From assembly GCA_945871545.1 (NCBI GenBank), contig CAMBWJ010000116.1, forward strand, positions 1 to 6,385: a stretch of 6,385 bases of DNA, read 5' to 3'. The notes beneath the pieces were generated by a model. The model made no database searches, was not told the DNA's origin, and worked only from the letters and a program-made list of their open reading frames with translations. The DNA comes from an uncultured Clostridia bacterium (lineage in GTDB: Bacteria; Bacillota_A; Clostridia; Christensenellales; Aristaeellaceae). Position numbers and translations under genes: made by a program. This document shows positions 6,303 through 6,385 of the stretch, in pieces. Position 1 is the stretch's first letter. Each line of letters begins with the position of its first letter.

Positions 6303-6343
6303 ATCGCACCCGGCGGCGTGTACGTCGGGTGCGAGCGATTTTT
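6303..6343 (+). terminator. Probable intrinsic terminator for nadE
   Basis: TCGCACCCG (6304-6312) pairs with CGGGTGCGA (6326-6334), extendable by three inner pairs. It is followed by GCGA and a run of five T (6339-6343). An alternative pairing, ATCGC (6303-6307) with GCGAT (6335-6339), brings the stem directly onto the T-run. The GC-rich stem followed by T5 fits rho-independent termination about 130 nt after the nadE stop. Confidence 0.6.
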
Positions 6344-6385
6344 GCGGCGGAAAATCCCATTTTCCAGAGAAAAAAAACGCTTCTT
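6344..6385. other. AT-rich right edge with a small inverted repeat and an A8 run
   Basis: GGAAAA (6349-6354) and TTTTCC (6360-6365) form a 6-bp inverted repeat around TCCCA. An A8 run (6370-6377) then precedes CGCTTCTT at the window end. Read on the minus strand this is AAGAAGCG followed by T8, which would fit the 3' side of a terminator for a minus-strand gene entering from the right. The other arm would lie outside the window, so this cannot be confirmed. Confidence 0.3.

Overview
The window looks like chromosomal DNA from a GC-rich member of the Clostridia (Bacillota). The evidence is strong AGGAGG-type ribosome binding sites about 7 nt before starts, two TTG start codons, near-consensus sigma-A promoters, a glutamine synthetase of the type III (GlnN) family, and a secreted protein built of bacterial Ig-like (Big_2) repeats. 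A gut genus is plausible, but the genus cannot be fixed from this sequence. The GC-rich third codon positions create very long antisense open frames that are not genes.

Layout. On the minus strand, 600 down to position 1 (continuing off the left edge) is the N-terminal part of an exported Ig-like repeat protein. It starts at TTG behind a perfect SD and is driven by a textbook promoter at 715-743. Divergent from it, a plus-strand pair begins at 844. This is a 95-residue acidic protein of unknown function overlapping by 4 nt (ATGA) a RadC-family JAB-domain protein (1128-1856). A second near-consensus promoter (1889-1918) then drives glnN (about 2022-4106) behind a leader of about 97 nt. A 192-nt spacer holding four hairpins in a row leads to the glutamine-dependent NAD+ synthetase gene nadE (4299-6209). 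The gene is followed by a clean inverted repeat and then a probable intrinsic terminator ending near 6343.

How the genes relate. GlnN makes glutamine from glutamate and ammonia. The NadE here carries the nitrilase-type glutaminase domain with its Glu-Lys-Cys triad, so it consumes glutamine to amidate deamido-NAD. The two share a metabolite and may be read through together, since I see no convincing promoter before nadE. RadC and its small partner form a separate two-gene unit, and the Ig-like protein is an unrelated divergent gene.

No mobile element, CRISPR array, tRNA or rRNA was recognised. The genes are largely housekeeping. The parts least explained are the structured 4107-4298 spacer, the hairpin abutting the SD of the Ig-like gene, the glnN leader, and the small protein coupled to radC.
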